Source of the DNA: Candidatus Accumulibacter phosphatis
GTDB lineage: Bacteria > Pseudomonadota > Gammaproteobacteria > Burkholderiales > Rhodocyclaceae
Length of the DNA stretch: 64,000 bases
Direction: 5' to 3'
NCBI RefSeq assembly: GCF_012939955.1
Contig: NZ_SPMY01000022.1
Span: forward strand, 1 to 64,000
Made by a program: the position numbers and the translations under genes. Positions 39,360 to 48,808 of the stretch are shown here, piece by piece; position 1 is the first letter of the stretch, and every line of letters begins with the position of its first letter. Under the pieces are notes generated by a model. The model ran no database searches. It was not told where the DNA came from and saw only the letters and a list, made by a program, of their open reading frames with translations.

Positions 39360-40529
39360 TCAGAAGGCGCCGATTGCGTAGCGCACAAGAGAGTTCTTTA
39401 GGACTGGCAAAGCGTTCGCCAGGTTCATTCCCAGGTTGCGCAAAGGCCTGAGGCCGGGGAAGTCGTCGTGGAAGAGTTTGTGCAAAGCGTGCGTAGTCGT
39501 CTGCATAAGCAGGGTTTCCTCCCGCCGTTCGCGTTGATAGCGCAGGAGCAGGCGCTCGTTGCCAATGTCCTTCCAGTCGGGCGTCCCGGCGAGCAGGCGC
39601 GCAAGCACTTTGGCATCTTGATAGCCAAGATTGATGCCGTGGCCGGAGAGCGGGTGGATGCCATGTGCTGCATCGCCAACCAGCGCCAGCCTGGGGGCGA
39701 CGATTCGCGGCACCTGCATCAGGCGCAGCGGAAACGCCGCGGGAGGAGTGAGCAATTGCAGGGCTCCCAACTGGTGGCTGCCGGCAGCTGCGACCCGGGC
39801 GCACAAATCCTCGGCAGACATCGCGAGCAACCTCCTGGCGTTCTCGTCGGGGGTAGACCAGACGATCGAGATACGATTTCCGGGCAGCGGCAGCCAGGCA
39901 AGGACCCCGTCCGCACGAAACCACTGCCGGGCAATACCGCCATGCGGGCGCCCGCATTCGAAATTGGCCACCAGACCCATCTCGCCATACGCGGTGTTGA
40001 TTGCCGGCAGCTCAAGCGCTTCGCGTACCCATGAATCCCTTCCATCGGCGCCAACCAACAACTTGGCCGAAAGTGTGTCGCCGTTGGAAAGGGTCAGCAC
40101 GGATGCCTCGGAGGTAATTGCCAACGACTGCGGCGCGGCCGGGCAACACAGGCTGAGATTGCCCTGCCGCTTGGCGTTCTCCCAGAGTTCGCAGGCCATC
40201 AGCGACGACTCCAAAATCCAGCCAAGCTCCGGGATGCCCGTCTCATAGGCCGAAAAGTCAAGCTCGGCGTCACCGTCACCGAAAATCTGCATGGCGTGAA
40301 GCGGGGCAATGCGCTCGACGGCCATGTGCTTCCATGCGCCGATCTCCCGCAGGAAGGCGGCATTGGCCGGCGAAACCGCATAAACGCGCGCATCCCAGCC
40401 CGCAGGCCTCTGCGGGGGACGTTGCTCGACCAGGCCAAGCCTGAGGCGGGTGTCACGCAGCGCACAAGCCAGCGAGAGACCCGCCAGGCCTCCACCCACT
40501 ATTAGAACGTCGAACGCGCTAACTTGCAT
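39360..40529 (-). CDS. UbiH/UbiF-family FAD-dependent hydroxylase
   Basis: The 389-residue flavoprotein monooxygenase shows the N-terminal dinucleotide motif VLIVGGGLAGLSLACAL, the central GADGRDSWVRE and the C-terminal FAD ribityl motif LVGDAAHGIHPLSGHGINLGYQDA. This pattern is that of the ubiquinone ring hydroxylases (UbiH, UbiF, UbiI, UbiM). Which ring carbon it oxidises cannot be decided, as betaproteobacteria use different combinations. I chose the ATG at 40529 since the conserved part begins right after it. It precedes dsbC in a two-gene unit. Confidence 0.85.
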   Translation of the reverse strand: MQVSAFDVLIVGGGLAGLSLACALRDTRLRLGLVEQRPPQRPAGWDARVYAVSPANAAFLREIGAWKHMAVERIAPLHAMQIFGDGDAELDFSAYETGIPELGWILESSLMACELWENAKRQGNLSLCCPAAPQSLAITSEASVLTLSNGDTLSAKLLVGADGRDSWVREALELPAINTAYGEMGLVANFECGRPHGGIARQWFRADGVLAWLPLPGNRISIVWSTPDENARRLLAMSAEDLCARVAAAGSHQLGALQLLTPPAAFPLRLMQVPRIVAPRLALVGDAAHGIHPLSGHGINLGYQDAKVLARLLAGTPDWKDIGNERLLLRYQRERREETLLMQTTTHALHKLFHDDFPGLRPLRNLGMNLANALPVLKNSLVRYAIGAF

Positions 40530-41079
40530 GTCGATGGGGCTCAGAGAAGAACTGTACAACGGTGCGCTCGTCGTACGCGGCAGATTTTACAAATGCAGCC
40601 GAGCGTGTTAGAAGCTCAAAGTCATGACATCGCTCGCCAGACAAGCTGCTCACCTTTACTTCCCGGCAATTGTTCGTTCCGAGCATGATTCCCCGCTAGA
40701 CGCGTTGGTCGCCGCGTGCGTGCCGCGACCCGAGGCCATGGACCTGGTGGCCGCTTCCTGGGCCGACCGTTATTCGAATTGCCTCCTGGCCTTTGTCGAC
40801 GGCGGCCGCCCGGTTGTCGTGTTGCGTACGCCCGCGGGGCGGTGGGCGGCGTGTAACGCTTTTCTTGGCAGCCTATATGCAACGGCGCAGGAGGCTGATA
40901 AGCACCTGGGAAAACTCCGTCAGCCCCGCCGCGAGGCCTACGTGGTCAGCCTTCCAAGGGACCACATTCACACCGCCACGCCGGGCAATCTGCTTGGCAA
41001 GCTGGCCGCTGACGACGCTGATGAAGAAAGGTCAGCGCGACGCAAAACCCCGAAACGCCGGCCTGCAACCAGCGACAGC
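40530..41079. other. Region without a confident gene; one weak plus-strand frame
   Basis: About 550 bases. A plus-strand frame from ATG 40624 reads plausible protein for about 130 codons (for example LLAFVDGGRPVVVLRTPAGRW). It then becomes basic and runs antisense through psiF, lacks a good ribosome site and has weaker third-position GC bias than its neighbours. I recognise no family. It may be a gene remnant or chance frame. Confidence 0.35.
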
Positions 41080-41112
41080 AAAAAAAAAGCCGGCTGCGGC
41101 CTGAGAGCTGGC
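41080..41112 (-). terminator. Intrinsic terminator downstream of psiF
   Basis: On the minus strand GCCAGCT and AGCCGGC (one mismatch) form a stem directly followed by nine T residues (complement of A41080-A41088), about 30 bases after the psiF stop. It would end the whole recA-to-psiF direction of transcription. Confidence 0.65.
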
Positions 41113-41142
41113 GCCGAAGAGCGACGCCCGCATGCCGCTTGG

Positions 41143-41493
41143 CTAGCCCTTGAGGCACTCGCTCATGAAGGCCTTGCGCTCGTCACCCTTGAGCGCCTTG
41201 CTGCCAGCCTTGGCGTTGCAGTCCGTCATCTTGTCCTGCTGACTCGTCTTGGCAGGCGCTGCAGCTGCCGGGACTGCTTCCGGAGTCGCCACGGCCGGCG
41301 CTTTCTTGAGGCAATTACTCATGAATTGCTTGCGCTCGTCGCCGCTCAAAGCCCTGGTCTTGGCCTCAGCGTTACAGAAGGTCATCTTCTCCTGTTGTGC
41401 CTTCTGGGCTGCAGAGGGTTCCTTCTTTTCGTCGGCAGCAAGAGCGCCGCTGGAGGCGAAGACAAGAGCGACAATAGCGATCAAAGCTTTCAT
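41143..41493 (-). CDS. psiF: PsiF repeat-containing protein
   Basis: The 116-residue secreted protein has a signal peptide (residues 1-20, ending GALAADE) and two PsiF repeats, each with a KMTxCNAxAxxxxLxGDERKxFMSxCLK pattern (two cysteines per repeat). E. coli PsiF is induced by phosphate starvation; the function is unknown. The gene lies 44 bases behind hprK but may have its own promoter. Its gene name is by family only. Confidence 0.85.
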   Translation of the reverse strand: MKALIAIVALVFASSGALAADEKKEPSAAQKAQQEKMTFCNAEAKTRALSGDERKQFMSNCLKKAPAVATPEAVPAAAAPAKTSQQDKMTDCNAKAGSKALKGDERKAFMSECLKG

Positions 41494-41537
41494 CGGAATT
41501 TCTCCTAGGTTGAGGAAACGCTGTGATTAGGCCACTG

Positions 41538-42482
41538 CTAAAGATCTTCGTCAAGCAGCGCCTGCTGCTGGCGATCGATAAAGTCGCCCATGCTATCGAT
41601 CCCGCGTAGCTGCAGGATGCTGTTGCGGACCGCAGCTTCGAGCAGAACCGCAATGTTCCGACCGGCGGCGACCGGGATGACGACCTTGCGTATTGACACA
41701 CCGAGGATGTCCTGCGACTGGGCATCGAGAGGCAGGCGCGGGCCATCGCTGCTGCTCAGCGGCCTCTGCAGATGGGCAATCAATTTGAGCTTCATTTTCC
41801 GGCGCGATGCCGTCTCGCCGAAAATTGTACGGATGTTGAGCAAGCCAAGTCCACGCACTTCCAGATAGTCACGCAACATACTCGGGCAACGTCCTTCGAT
41901 CGTCGTCGGGGCGATACATGCCAGCTCAACGACATCGTCGGCGACCAGACCGTGGCCGCGTGAAATCAGCTCCAATGCCAATTCGCTCTTGCCGGCACCG
42001 GAATCGCCGGTAATCAGGACACCCATTCCGAACACATCCATCAACACGCCATGCACCGACGTCGAACCGGCCAGGCGGCGCGAAAGATAGATGCGCAGCA
42101 AGTCGATGACCGCCGAACAGGGCTTCGAGCTGACAAACAGCGGCGTTTGCGTGGACTCGCAAGCGTCGCGAATCTCCGCCAGGATGTCCAGATTGTCGGC
42201 GATGATCAGCGCCGGTGGCCTCGCCGCCATCAGTTCCCGCACCTGTTGGCGCAGGCGGTCCACGGTGACGCGTTGCGCCCAGGCATGCTCGGCACGGCCG
42301 ATAACCTGTAGCCGTTCCGGGTGAATCAGGTTGAGATGACCGACGACGTCAGCACCATAATTACTCTGCTCTTTGAGCGCGATCTGGCGGTCAACGCCGA
42401 CTGCCACAACCCAGGACAGCTTCAGCTTCTCGCGGTGATCTTCATACAGCTGAATTACGCTGAACTGGCGCAGGGCACTCAT
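41538..42482 (-). CDS. hprK: HPr kinase/phosphorylase
   Basis: HprK phosphorylates and dephosphorylates a serine of HPr (or NPr) and so controls PTS-linked regulation. The product has 314 residues. An N-terminal receptor-like domain precedes the catalytic domain, with Walker A GDSGAGKSELALELI and the HprK signature VRGLGLLNIRTIFGE. The ATG at 42482 overlaps the ptsN stop (ATGA). In betaproteobacteria it works with the nitrogen PTS; the HPr gene is not in the window, nor is rapZ. Confidence 0.93.
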   Translation of the reverse strand: MSALRQFSVIQLYEDHREKLKLSWVVAVGVDRQIALKEQSNYGADVVGHLNLIHPERLQVIGRAEHAWAQRVTVDRLRQQVRELMAARPPALIIADNLDILAEIRDACESTQTPLFVSSKPCSAVIDLLRIYLSRRLAGSTSVHGVLMDVFGMGVLITGDSGAGKSELALELISRGHGLVADDVVELACIAPTTIEGRCPSMLRDYLEVRGLGLLNIRTIFGETASRRKMKLKLIAHLQRPLSSSDGPRLPLDAQSQDILGVSIRKVVIPVAAGRNIAVLLEAAVRNSILQLRGIDSMGDFIDRQQQALLDEDL

Positions 42483-42931
42483 GTTCCGCCGGCAAAGATC
42501 TGGCGAACACAATTCGCGTCGATGGCACTGGCAAGAGCCTCGCGGCACGTGCGGTCGGAAAAGTGCTGTGCCAATTCGGAGAGGATTTGTAGATGCTGTT
42601 CGGTGGCAACTTCGGGAACCAGCAGGACGAACAAAAGTGAAACCGGCTTGCCGTCCGGGGAATCGAAGGGCACCGGCGCAGCCAGACGTAGGAAAGCACC
42701 CGTGGCATCTTTCAGGCCTTTGATACGGCCATGCGGAATGGCCACGCCCTGGCCAAGCCCGGTCGAACCAAGCTTCTCGCGCGCGAACAGGCTGTCGAAC
42801 ACAGCACTGCGCGCAATGCCGAGATAGTTTTCGAAAAGGAGGCCCACGTGTTCAAAGACGCGTTTCTTGCTGCTTGCGTCAAGATCAAGAATGATATTTT
42901 CAAGGGGAAGTAACTGGGTAATCTGGCTCAT
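42479..42931 (-). CDS. ptsN: PTS IIA-like nitrogen regulatory protein PtsN
   Basis: The 150-residue EIIA-Ntr protein carries the phospho-accepting His in GVAIPHGRIKGL. It transmits the phosphorylation state of the nitrogen PTS to targets such as K+ transport and sensor kinases. It is placed between hpf and hprK behind rpoN, the usual proteobacterial order. Confidence 0.93.
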   Translation of the reverse strand: MSQITQLLPLENIILDLDASSKKRVFEHVGLLFENYLGIARSAVFDSLFAREKLGSTGLGQGVAIPHGRIKGLKDATGAFLRLAAPVPFDSPDGKPVSLLFVLLVPEVATEQHLQILSELAQHFSDRTCREALASAIDANCVRQIFAGGT

Positions 42932-43036
42932 GCGACAAAAACCCGAAAAAGGCTGACGTGGATTAATTCAAACTGGAAAGCGCACGGACTGGCCGGCGAT
43001 TGCTGCCGAGCCTGCCGTGCGCCGACGAAACATCAA

Positions 43037-43363
43037 TCACTCGACGACGATGTGGTCGATGATCTTGCTCCCGCGGTGATGATCCTGCAACTTCTGCTTG
43101 TACTTCTGGACCTGGCGCTCGAGCTTGTCGGCGAGGGCATCCACGGCGGCATAAAGGTCCTCATCGACCGTTTCCACGTAGACGTCTTTGCCAGCCAGGT
43201 GAACGGTCACTTCTGCTTTCTGCTTCAGTTTTTCCACCGACAGAATCACGTTCACGTCTATCACGTTATCGAAATGACGGGTGATCCGCTCGAGTTTGGC
43301 GGTGACGTAATCGCGCAGTGCTGGAGTAATCTCGAGGTGGTGTCCACTGACTTGCAGGTTCAT
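43037..43363 (-). CDS. hpf: Ribosome hibernation-promoting factor HPF (short form)
   Basis: The 108-residue protein ([20 protein letters not shown], then [26 protein letters not shown]) is HPF/YfiA, which binds and inactivates 70S ribosomes in stationary phase. The ATG at 43363 follows AAGGAG; the frame upstream of it is not conserved. Its length exceeds E. coli HPF slightly but lacks the long-form C-terminal domain. Confidence 0.93.
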   Translation of the reverse strand: MNLQVSGHHLEITPALRDYVTAKLERITRHFDNVIDVNVILSVEKLKQKAEVTVHLAGKDVYVETVDEDLYAAVDALADKLERQVQKYKQKLQDHHRGSKIIDHIVVE

Positions 43364-43379
43364 GATGTGGCTCCTTCTT

Positions 43380-44819
43380 CTAAATGGACTTGCGTAGGTT
43401 GACCGACGGAATATTGAGCGCCTCACGGTATTTCGCAATTGTTCGCCGTGCAACGACAATGCCCTGCTGGCCAAGGACTTCGGATATCTGGCTATCCGAA
43501 AGAGGTTTCTTCGGTTCTTCGGTGCTGATCAGCTGCTTGATCAACGCACCAATGGCCGTTGCTGAACATGCCCCGCCAGCGTCCGTGCCGACGTGACTGC
43601 CAAAAAAATACTTCAGTTCAAAAATCCCGCGCGGCGTTGCCATGTACTTCTGCGTGGTTACCCGCGAGATGGTCGATTCGTGCAGCCCCAGGACATCGGC
43701 AATTTCACGCAAGACCAGTGGCCGCATCGCGACTTCACCGTGGTCAAGAAACTGACGCTGACGTTCGACGATAGCCTGCGCCACACGCAGGATCGTGTCA
43801 AACCGTTGTTGCACATTGCGGATCAACCAGCGCGCTTCCTGGAGCTGGCCGGCAAGCCCGGAGCCCCGTTGCCGGGAGAGGATCTGAGCGTAGAGACTAT
43901 TGATTCGCAGACGTGGAAAGGCATCGGCGTTGACGCTGACCGACCACTGCCCCCGCACTTTGCGCACCACCACGTCGGGCGAGATGTAGCGAGTGTCCGC
44001 CGAAGCGTACGCTGCGCCTGGCCTTGGATTCAGGCTGCAGATCAACAGATGTGCCGCACGTAGTGCATCGTCGTCGCAACCCGTCTGCTTCTTGAGCTTG
44101 ACAAAGTCGTGACTGGCCAATAGATCCAGACAGTGACGGACGATCTCCAGCGCCAGCTTACGCGTCGGACCTGCGGGCAAGGCTTCGAGTTGTAACGACA
44201 GGCACTCCTGTGCGCTGCGTGCGCCGACCCCGGTGGGGTCGAAATGCTGCAGGTGCTTGAGCGCAATCTGCAGTTCTTCAGGCTCGATCTCCAGCTCCGC
44301 CGGCATGGTTTCCGAAAGCTCCGCCAGCGACTGGGTGAGATAGCCGTCGTCATCCAGCGCATCGACCAGGCAGCGTACCAGCACGCGGTCGCGGTCGGGC
44401 AGCGTCATCAGGCCGAGTTGCCACAGCAGGTGTTCGCGCAGGGAAACCGTCGCTGCCTGGACATCCTGATAATCGCTGTCTTCGTCGTCGACAGAAGCCG
44501 TTGAACTGTGCTGGCTGTTTTCGTCACCGGGCCAGGCGTCGTCGTCGGAGAACGATTGTTCACTGTGCTCGGAGAGTTCCGGACGTTCTGCGTGCTCGTC
44601 CGCCGCCACCGGATCGGCGGCCGCTTCCTCGCTACCGTTCGTTGGTGCCTCGGTCCGCGCGTACTCCTCCTCGCGCTCAAGCAACGGGTTCTCCAGCAAG
44701 TACTTTTCGAGCTCTTGTTCGAGTTCGATCGTCGACAATTGCAGCAGCCGAATCGATTGCTGGAGCTGTGGGGTCAGGGCAAGATGCTGGGTAAGCTTGA
44801 GCTGGAGGGACGGTTTCAT
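43380..44819 (-). CDS. rpoN: RNA polymerase sigma-54 factor RpoN
   Basis: The 479-residue protein has the glutamine-rich N-terminal activator-interaction region ([24 protein letters not shown]), an acidic region II of about 80 residues, the core-binding domain, and the C-terminal DNA-binding domain with the RpoN box [10 protein letters not shown]. It serves -24/-12 promoters and needs NtrC-type activators such as the regulator at 3357-4814. The order lptB-rpoN-hpf-ptsN is conserved in proteobacteria. Confidence 0.96.
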   Translation of the reverse strand: MKPSLQLKLTQHLALTPQLQQSIRLLQLSTIELEQELEKYLLENPLLEREEEYARTEAPTNGSEEAAADPVAADEHAERPELSEHSEQSFSDDDAWPGDENSQHSSTASVDDEDSDYQDVQAATVSLREHLLWQLGLMTLPDRDRVLVRCLVDALDDDGYLTQSLAELSETMPAELEIEPEELQIALKHLQHFDPTGVGARSAQECLSLQLEALPAGPTRKLALEIVRHCLDLLASHDFVKLKKQTGCDDDALRAAHLLICSLNPRPGAAYASADTRYISPDVVVRKVRGQWSVSVNADAFPRLRINSLYAQILSRQRGSGLAGQLQEARWLIRNVQQRFDTILRVAQAIVERQRQFLDHGEVAMRPLVLREIADVLGLHESTISRVTTQKYMATPRGIFELKYFFGSHVGTDAGGACSATAIGALIKQLISTEEPKKPLSDSQISEVLGQQGIVVARRTIAKYREALNIPSVNLRKSI

Positions 44820-44901
44820 TTACAGAACCGGGGAAGTCGCCGCATTGTGGTCGGGAAACTGCCCATAGGGTTCTCGAATTGTGGCTGAAAAACCGGCGGG
44901 C

Positions 44902-45636
44902 TCAGAGGCGGAAATTCTCACCCAGATATACCTTCCGGACGTTTTCATTATAAATGATTTCCTCGGGCCGGCCAGCGGCCAGAACGCTCCCTTCGTTGAT
45001 GATATAGGCGTGATCACAAATGCCAAGGGTTTCGCGCACGTTGTGATCGGTGATCAACACGCCGATGCCGCGCTCCTTGAGAAAACGGATGATCTTCTGG
45101 ATATCGAGCACGGCGATCGGGTCCACGCCAGCGAAGGGCTCATCAAGCAGAATGAAACGAGGCCCGGTGGCCAGGGCACGCGCGATCTCGACGCGCCGAC
45201 GCTCTCCACCGGAGAGTGAGGTCGCCGGACTGCGACGAAGGTGCCCGATATGCAGCTCGTCGAGCAGCTCCACGGTACGCGCCTCGACTTCGTCGGCCGA
45301 CAGCTTCTGCAGTTCGAGGACCGCTTCGATGTTTTCGCTGACCGTCAGCTTGCGAAAAACAGAGGCTTCCTGCGGCAGGTAGGAGACGCCCAGTCGGGCA
45401 CGCTTGTGCATCGGCAAGTGCGTGAGCGCCTGCCCGTCGAGATGAACGTCACCACCATCACAGGCGACCAGGCCGACGACCATGTAGAAGCAGGTCGTCT
45501 TGCCGGCGCCATTCGGGCCGAGGAGGCCAACGACTTCCCCGCTGAGCACTTCGAATGAGACATCGTGTACCACGGTACGTGACTTGTAGCACTTCTTGAG
45601 ATTCTGCGTGGAAAGTGTGCTCTGCGTATCTGACAT
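44902..45636 (-). CDS. lptB: LPS export ABC transporter ATPase LptB
   Basis: LptB drives LptFGC-mediated extraction of lipopolysaccharide from the inner membrane. The 244-residue ATPase has Walker A GPNGAGKT, signature [15 protein letters not shown] and Walker [14 protein letters not shown], with the LptB-typical [17 protein letters not shown]. Its usual upstream partners lptC and lptA are absent; instead the gene starts 3 bases after recX. Confidence 0.93.
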   Translation of the reverse strand: MSDTQSTLSTQNLKKCYKSRTVVHDVSFEVLSGEVVGLLGPNGAGKTTCFYMVVGLVACDGGDVHLDGQALTHLPMHKRARLGVSYLPQEASVFRKLTVSENIEAVLELQKLSADEVEARTVELLDELHIGHLRRSPATSLSGGERRRVEIARALATGPRFILLDEPFAGVDPIAVLDIQKIIRFLKERGIGVLITDHNVRETLGICDHAYIINEGSVLAAGRPEEIIYNENVRKVYLGENFRL

Positions 45637-45639
45637 TTC

Positions 45640-46092
45640 TCAATCGTCTTCAAGATCGCCGCGCAGGACGCGTCGGATGGTTTCAGCGGAAAACCCGCGG
45701 CCGGCCAGAAAGCGCATCTGACGGCTGCGCGCCACAACATCGTCGGCGGCCAGCGCTGGTTGGCGAGCGAACTTCCGCTGCCAGACGCGCCACGCCCGCG
45801 ACAACTCGTCGTCGCCCGTCGCCAGTGCAGCGCTCACCAGCTCGCCGGCAACGCCTTTTGATCGCAATTCATGAGCCAGTTGCGCGTCACCAACGCGCCC
45901 GGCACGAGCACTTACCCGCGCCAGTGCGTAACGCTCATCCGACAGCAGGCCGCTGGCGTTCAGGGCGTCGAGCAAGGCTTGCACCTGTTCCGCCGATTCC
46001 GCGTGCGGCGCCAACTTGCCGGCAAGCTCAAGCCGCGCGTAGTCGCGGCGCCCGAGCATCCGCAGAGCCCGCTCGCGCAAAGCGTCGCCCAT
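45640..46092 (-). CDS. recX: Regulatory protein RecX
   Basis: RecX binds RecA filaments and limits recombinase activity. The 150-residue product has the repeated three-helix units (MLGRRDYARLELAGKL; GLLSDERYALARVSARAG; FLAGRGFSAETIRRVLRG). It lies 11 bases downstream of recA, the normal place. Confidence 0.9.
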   Translation of the reverse strand: MGDALRERALRMLGRRDYARLELAGKLAPHAESAEQVQALLDALNASGLLSDERYALARVSARAGRVGDAQLAHELRSKGVAGELVSAALATGDDELSRAWRVWQRKFARQPALAADDVVARSRQMRFLAGRGFSAETIRRVLRGDLEDD

Positions 46093-46103
46093 CGCGGGGG
46101 GCT

Positions 46104-47120
46104 CTAGGCGACCGTCTTCGCCGACGGTGAGGGAACGTTAACGGCGGCACGAATTTTTGCTTCTATCTCCGCGGCGATCTGCGGCTTGCTCTTCAGATAC
46201 TCACGCGCATTATCCTTGCCCTGGCCTATCTTTTCGCCATTGTAGGCATACCAGGAACCCGATTTCTCGACCAGTTTGTGCAGCACACCGAGTTCGATGA
46301 TCTCGCCTTCGCGCGAGGTTCCTTCGCCGTAGAGGATATCGAAGACGGCCTCGCGGAAGGGCGGCGCAACCTTGTTCTTGACGACCTTGACGCGGGTCTC
46401 GTTTCCGACGACTTCGTCGCCCTTCTTGATGCTGCCGATACGGCGAATGTCGAGACGTACCGACGCGTAAAACTTTAGTGCATTGCCACCCGTGGTGGTT
46501 TCCGGACTGCCGAACATGACCCCGATTTTCATGCGAATCTGGTTGATGAAGATCACCAGGGTATTGGTGCGGTTGATGTTGGCCGTCAGCTTGCGTAGCG
46601 CCTGACTCATCAGGCGCGCTTGCAGGCCGGGCAGGGAATCACCCATCTCGCCTTCGATTTCGGCCTTCGGCACCAGCGCGGCGACCGAATCGATGACCAC
46701 CACATCGACACTGGCAGAACGCACCAGCATATCGGCGATTTCCAGCGCCTGTTCGCCGGTATCGGGTTGCGAGATCAGCAGTTCGTCAAGGTTTACACCA
46801 AGCTTCTGCGCGTAGCCCGGGTCGAGCGCGTGTTCGGCGTCAATAAAGGCTGCCGTACCGCCAAGCTTCTGCATTTCGGCGATGACCTGCAGGGTCAAGG
46901 TCGTCTTGCCTGAGGATTCCGGGCCATAGACCTCAACCACGCGGCCACGCGGAAGGCCTCCGATGCCCAGTGCAATGTCCAGCCCCAGCGAGCCGGTGGA
47001 GACCACCGGGACATCGGTCACCACGCTGCCCTCGCCCATTTTCATGATCGAGCCCTTGCCAAACTGCTTTTCGATCTGGGCCAGCGCTGCTGCCAGCGCC
47101 TTTGCCTTGTTATCGTCCAT
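46104..47120 (-). CDS. recA: Recombinase RecA
   Basis: The product from the ATG at 47120 has 338 residues; the ATG follows AAGGGGAC and the frame upstream is not conserved. Walker [10 protein letters not shown], Walker [13 protein letters not shown] and the L2 loop region around [19 protein letters not shown] are intact. RecA performs strand exchange and triggers LexA self-cleavage. A LexA-type operator lies 81 bases upstream of the start, so autoregulated SOS induction is expected. Confidence 0.97.
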   Translation of the reverse strand: MDDNKAKALAAALAQIEKQFGKGSIMKMGEGSVVTDVPVVSTGSLGLDIALGIGGLPRGRVVEVYGPESSGKTTLTLQVIAEMQKLGGTAAFIDAEHALDPGYAQKLGVNLDELLISQPDTGEQALEIADMLVRSASVDVVVIDSVAALVPKAEIEGEMGDSLPGLQARLMSQALRKLTANINRTNTLVIFINQIRMKIGVMFGSPETTTGGNALKFYASVRLDIRRIGSIKKGDEVVGNETRVKVVKNKVAPPFREAVFDILYGEGTSREGEIIELGVLHKLVEKSGSWYAYNGEKIGQGKDNAREYLKSKPQIAAEIEAKIRAAVNVPSPSAKTVA

Positions 47121-47200
47121 TGCCAGTCCCCTTGCTTGAGTGAGCGGAATTATCCCATGTTCGACGGCGCTGAAGATGGCAACCTCCGCACCAACGTTGA

Positions 47201-47216
47201 CTGGCATTATATACAG
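47201..47216 (-). promoter_or_regulatory. LexA box overlapping the recA -10 region
   Basis: On the minus strand CTGTATATAATGCCAG matches 12 of 16 positions of the E. coli consensus CTGTATATATATACAG, including both CTG and CAG ends. It contains TATAAT (47206-47211 on the complementary strand), so bound LexA would block the promoter. Confidence 0.8.
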
Positions 47217-47280
47217 TCACCAGGGAATGATCTGCCTCTACAAACGGTGGCTGGGAGCTGCGGCTGGGCGAGGCGCTGGT

Positions 47281-48165
47281 TCAAGCGGTGCGAGCGAGGC
47301 GACTTTCCATGCTGCCGATCAGCCATAGCAGCTCGCGCACCGCCCCAGCGGTAAAACCTTGTCGCTCGCCATTGCGGTTGTCGCGCAGGAGTTTGTTCAG
47401 GTAAATCAGGCATTCTGGCGAGCCCCAGGTGCGTGAAATCTCCGTGCTGATGCGTGCCACTCCGCCAAGCGTTGGCAGCTGCGGCAGCAGCTGGTCGATC
47501 GATGCGCTCCTTTCTTCGCCAACAAAAGCCAGCGCTTCAAAGGCTTCGCCGAGCGACTCCCATTCTGGCGAAGCCACGTTGAAGTGGCGTCTGAGTCGCT
47601 GGCCCAGCGCTTCGAAAGGCTGACGCTGCCCATTCTGTCGATAGAGTTCGAGGAGTTTCAGCCAGGGCGTCAGCGCCGCCAAGGGGTGGGCGCTGACAAA
47701 GCCCTCCAGCGCCTGCTCTGCGCCTCGGGCGCGCCCGAAGCAGAGCATGATCTCGGCGAGTTCGAGGACCGTAGCGACCTCGGCGTCACGGCGCTCTGGC
47801 TGCGGCTGGGCCGGCAACCCCGGCACGCCATCGCTCGCCGGGACAGCATCGGCAAGCATGCTGCTGTCGCCCTCGACAGGCGGCACATCGAGCTCGTTGT
47901 TGGCCTGCAGCTCCCAACCGGAATCGTCGCTGCTGTCAAACGGGGGGACGACAGAAAGCAGGATCTCCGGCGGCTCGAATCGCTCCTCACGGCAACGGCG
48001 AACCAGCCAGCTGACGCCGCCAAGCAAACCGAGGAGGGCCGCCAGCTTGAGCCACCAATTGCGGTGATCGAGCACGGCCGCGGCGCCACTCGCCGCGACG
48101 AAGGCAATCGCCAGCAGCGAACAAATACCCCATATAACGAGAGGAGTGTAGATTCTCGAGCGCAT
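47281..48165 (-). CDS. Inner-membrane FimV-like tetratricopeptide protein
   Basis: The 294-residue protein has two N-terminal membrane helices (about residues 8-30 and 37-55), an acidic linker and a helical C-terminal part (LELAEIMLCFGRARGAEQALEGF; TPWLKLLELYRQNGQRQPFEALG). The helical repeat resembles the cytoplasmic TPR of FimV-type proteins found in betaproteobacteria. A role in polar organisation or pili is only suggested. It lies between pncC and recA on the same strand with a 160-base gap to recA. Confidence 0.6.
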   Translation of the reverse strand: MRSRIYTPLVIWGICSLLAIAFVAASGAAAVLDHRNWWLKLAALLGLLGGVSWLVRRCREERFEPPEILLSVVPPFDSSDDSGWELQANNELDVPPVEGDSSMLADAVPASDGVPGLPAQPQPERRDAEVATVLELAEIMLCFGRARGAEQALEGFVSAHPLAALTPWLKLLELYRQNGQRQPFEALGQRLRRHFNVASPEWESLGEAFEALAFVGEERSASIDQLLPQLPTLGGVARISTEISRTWGSPECLIYLNKLLRDNRNGERQGFTAGAVRELLWLIGSMESRLARTA

Positions 48166-48277
48166 GGTCCGAAATGAAGACAGAGCAGATTCTGGTGGCT
48201 CATTTTATTCCGAAGCGCCCGCCTCTGACGCACCTAGCTGTCACATTACTTTATTTTATTAACGCTCTAGCAGAATT

Positions 48278-48295
48278 CCACAGAGCTGGCTGTGG
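48278..48295 (-). terminator. Hairpin just after pncC
   Basis: CCACAG and CTGTGG form a 6-bp stem with a 6-base loop, three bases after the pncC stop on the minus strand. The following AATTCT is a poor T-tract, so termination is uncertain; the AT-rich stretch at 48241-48262 beyond it could hold the promoter for the next gene. Confidence 0.4.
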
Positions 48296-48298
48296 GCC

Positions 48299-48808
48299 TC
48301 AGCCCAACGGCCTCCTGATGCGCTGCAGCAGCCCTTGCAGCGCATGCGCTACCGACTGCGCGCGCACCGCGGAGCGGTCGCCAGCAAAGCAGCGGGTTTC
48401 GGTCTCGAGGCGCCCTTGCGGCCCAGCCCAGGCGAAGCAGACTGTCCCCACGGGCCTGCCCGGAGACCCCCCAGCCGGACCGGCAACCCCAGTGACCGCC
48501 AGAGCCCAATCCGCACGGCTGCGACACAAGGCGCCGAGCGCCATGGCCGCCGCGCCGGCCTCGCTGACCGCCCCGTGTGCGGCAAGGATTTCGGCGCCGA
48601 CGCCGAGCATCTCGATCTTGGCGTCGTTCGAATAGGTGACAAAACCCCGCTCGAACCAGCGCGAGCTGCCGGCAATCGCCGTCGCACACTGCCCCACCCA
48701 ACCACCGGTGCAGGATTCGGCGGTCGCCAGGCGCTCGCCATTGGCCAGCAACTGCTCGCCGACTTCGGCAGCCAGCGCTTCCAGCGAAAATTGATCGCTG
48801 GCGCTCAT
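48299..48808 (-). CDS. pncC: Nicotinamide-nucleotide amidase (CinA C-terminal family, PncC)
   Basis: PncC deamidates nicotinamide mononucleotide to nicotinate mononucleotide in pyridine-nucleotide recycling. The 169-residue protein is a stand-alone CinA C-terminal domain with TAESCTGGWVGQCATAIAGS (catalytic Ser/Thr loop) and DWALAVTGVAGPAGG. Its ATG overlaps the pgpA stop (ATGA). Confidence 0.9.
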   Translation of the reverse strand: MSASDQFSLEALAAEVGEQLLANGERLATAESCTGGWVGQCATAIAGSSRWFERGFVTYSNDAKIEMLGVGAEILAAHGAVSEAGAAAMALGALCRSRADWALAVTGVAGPAGGSPGRPVGTVCFAWAGPQGRLETETRCFAGDRSAVRAQSVAHALQGLLQRIRRPLG

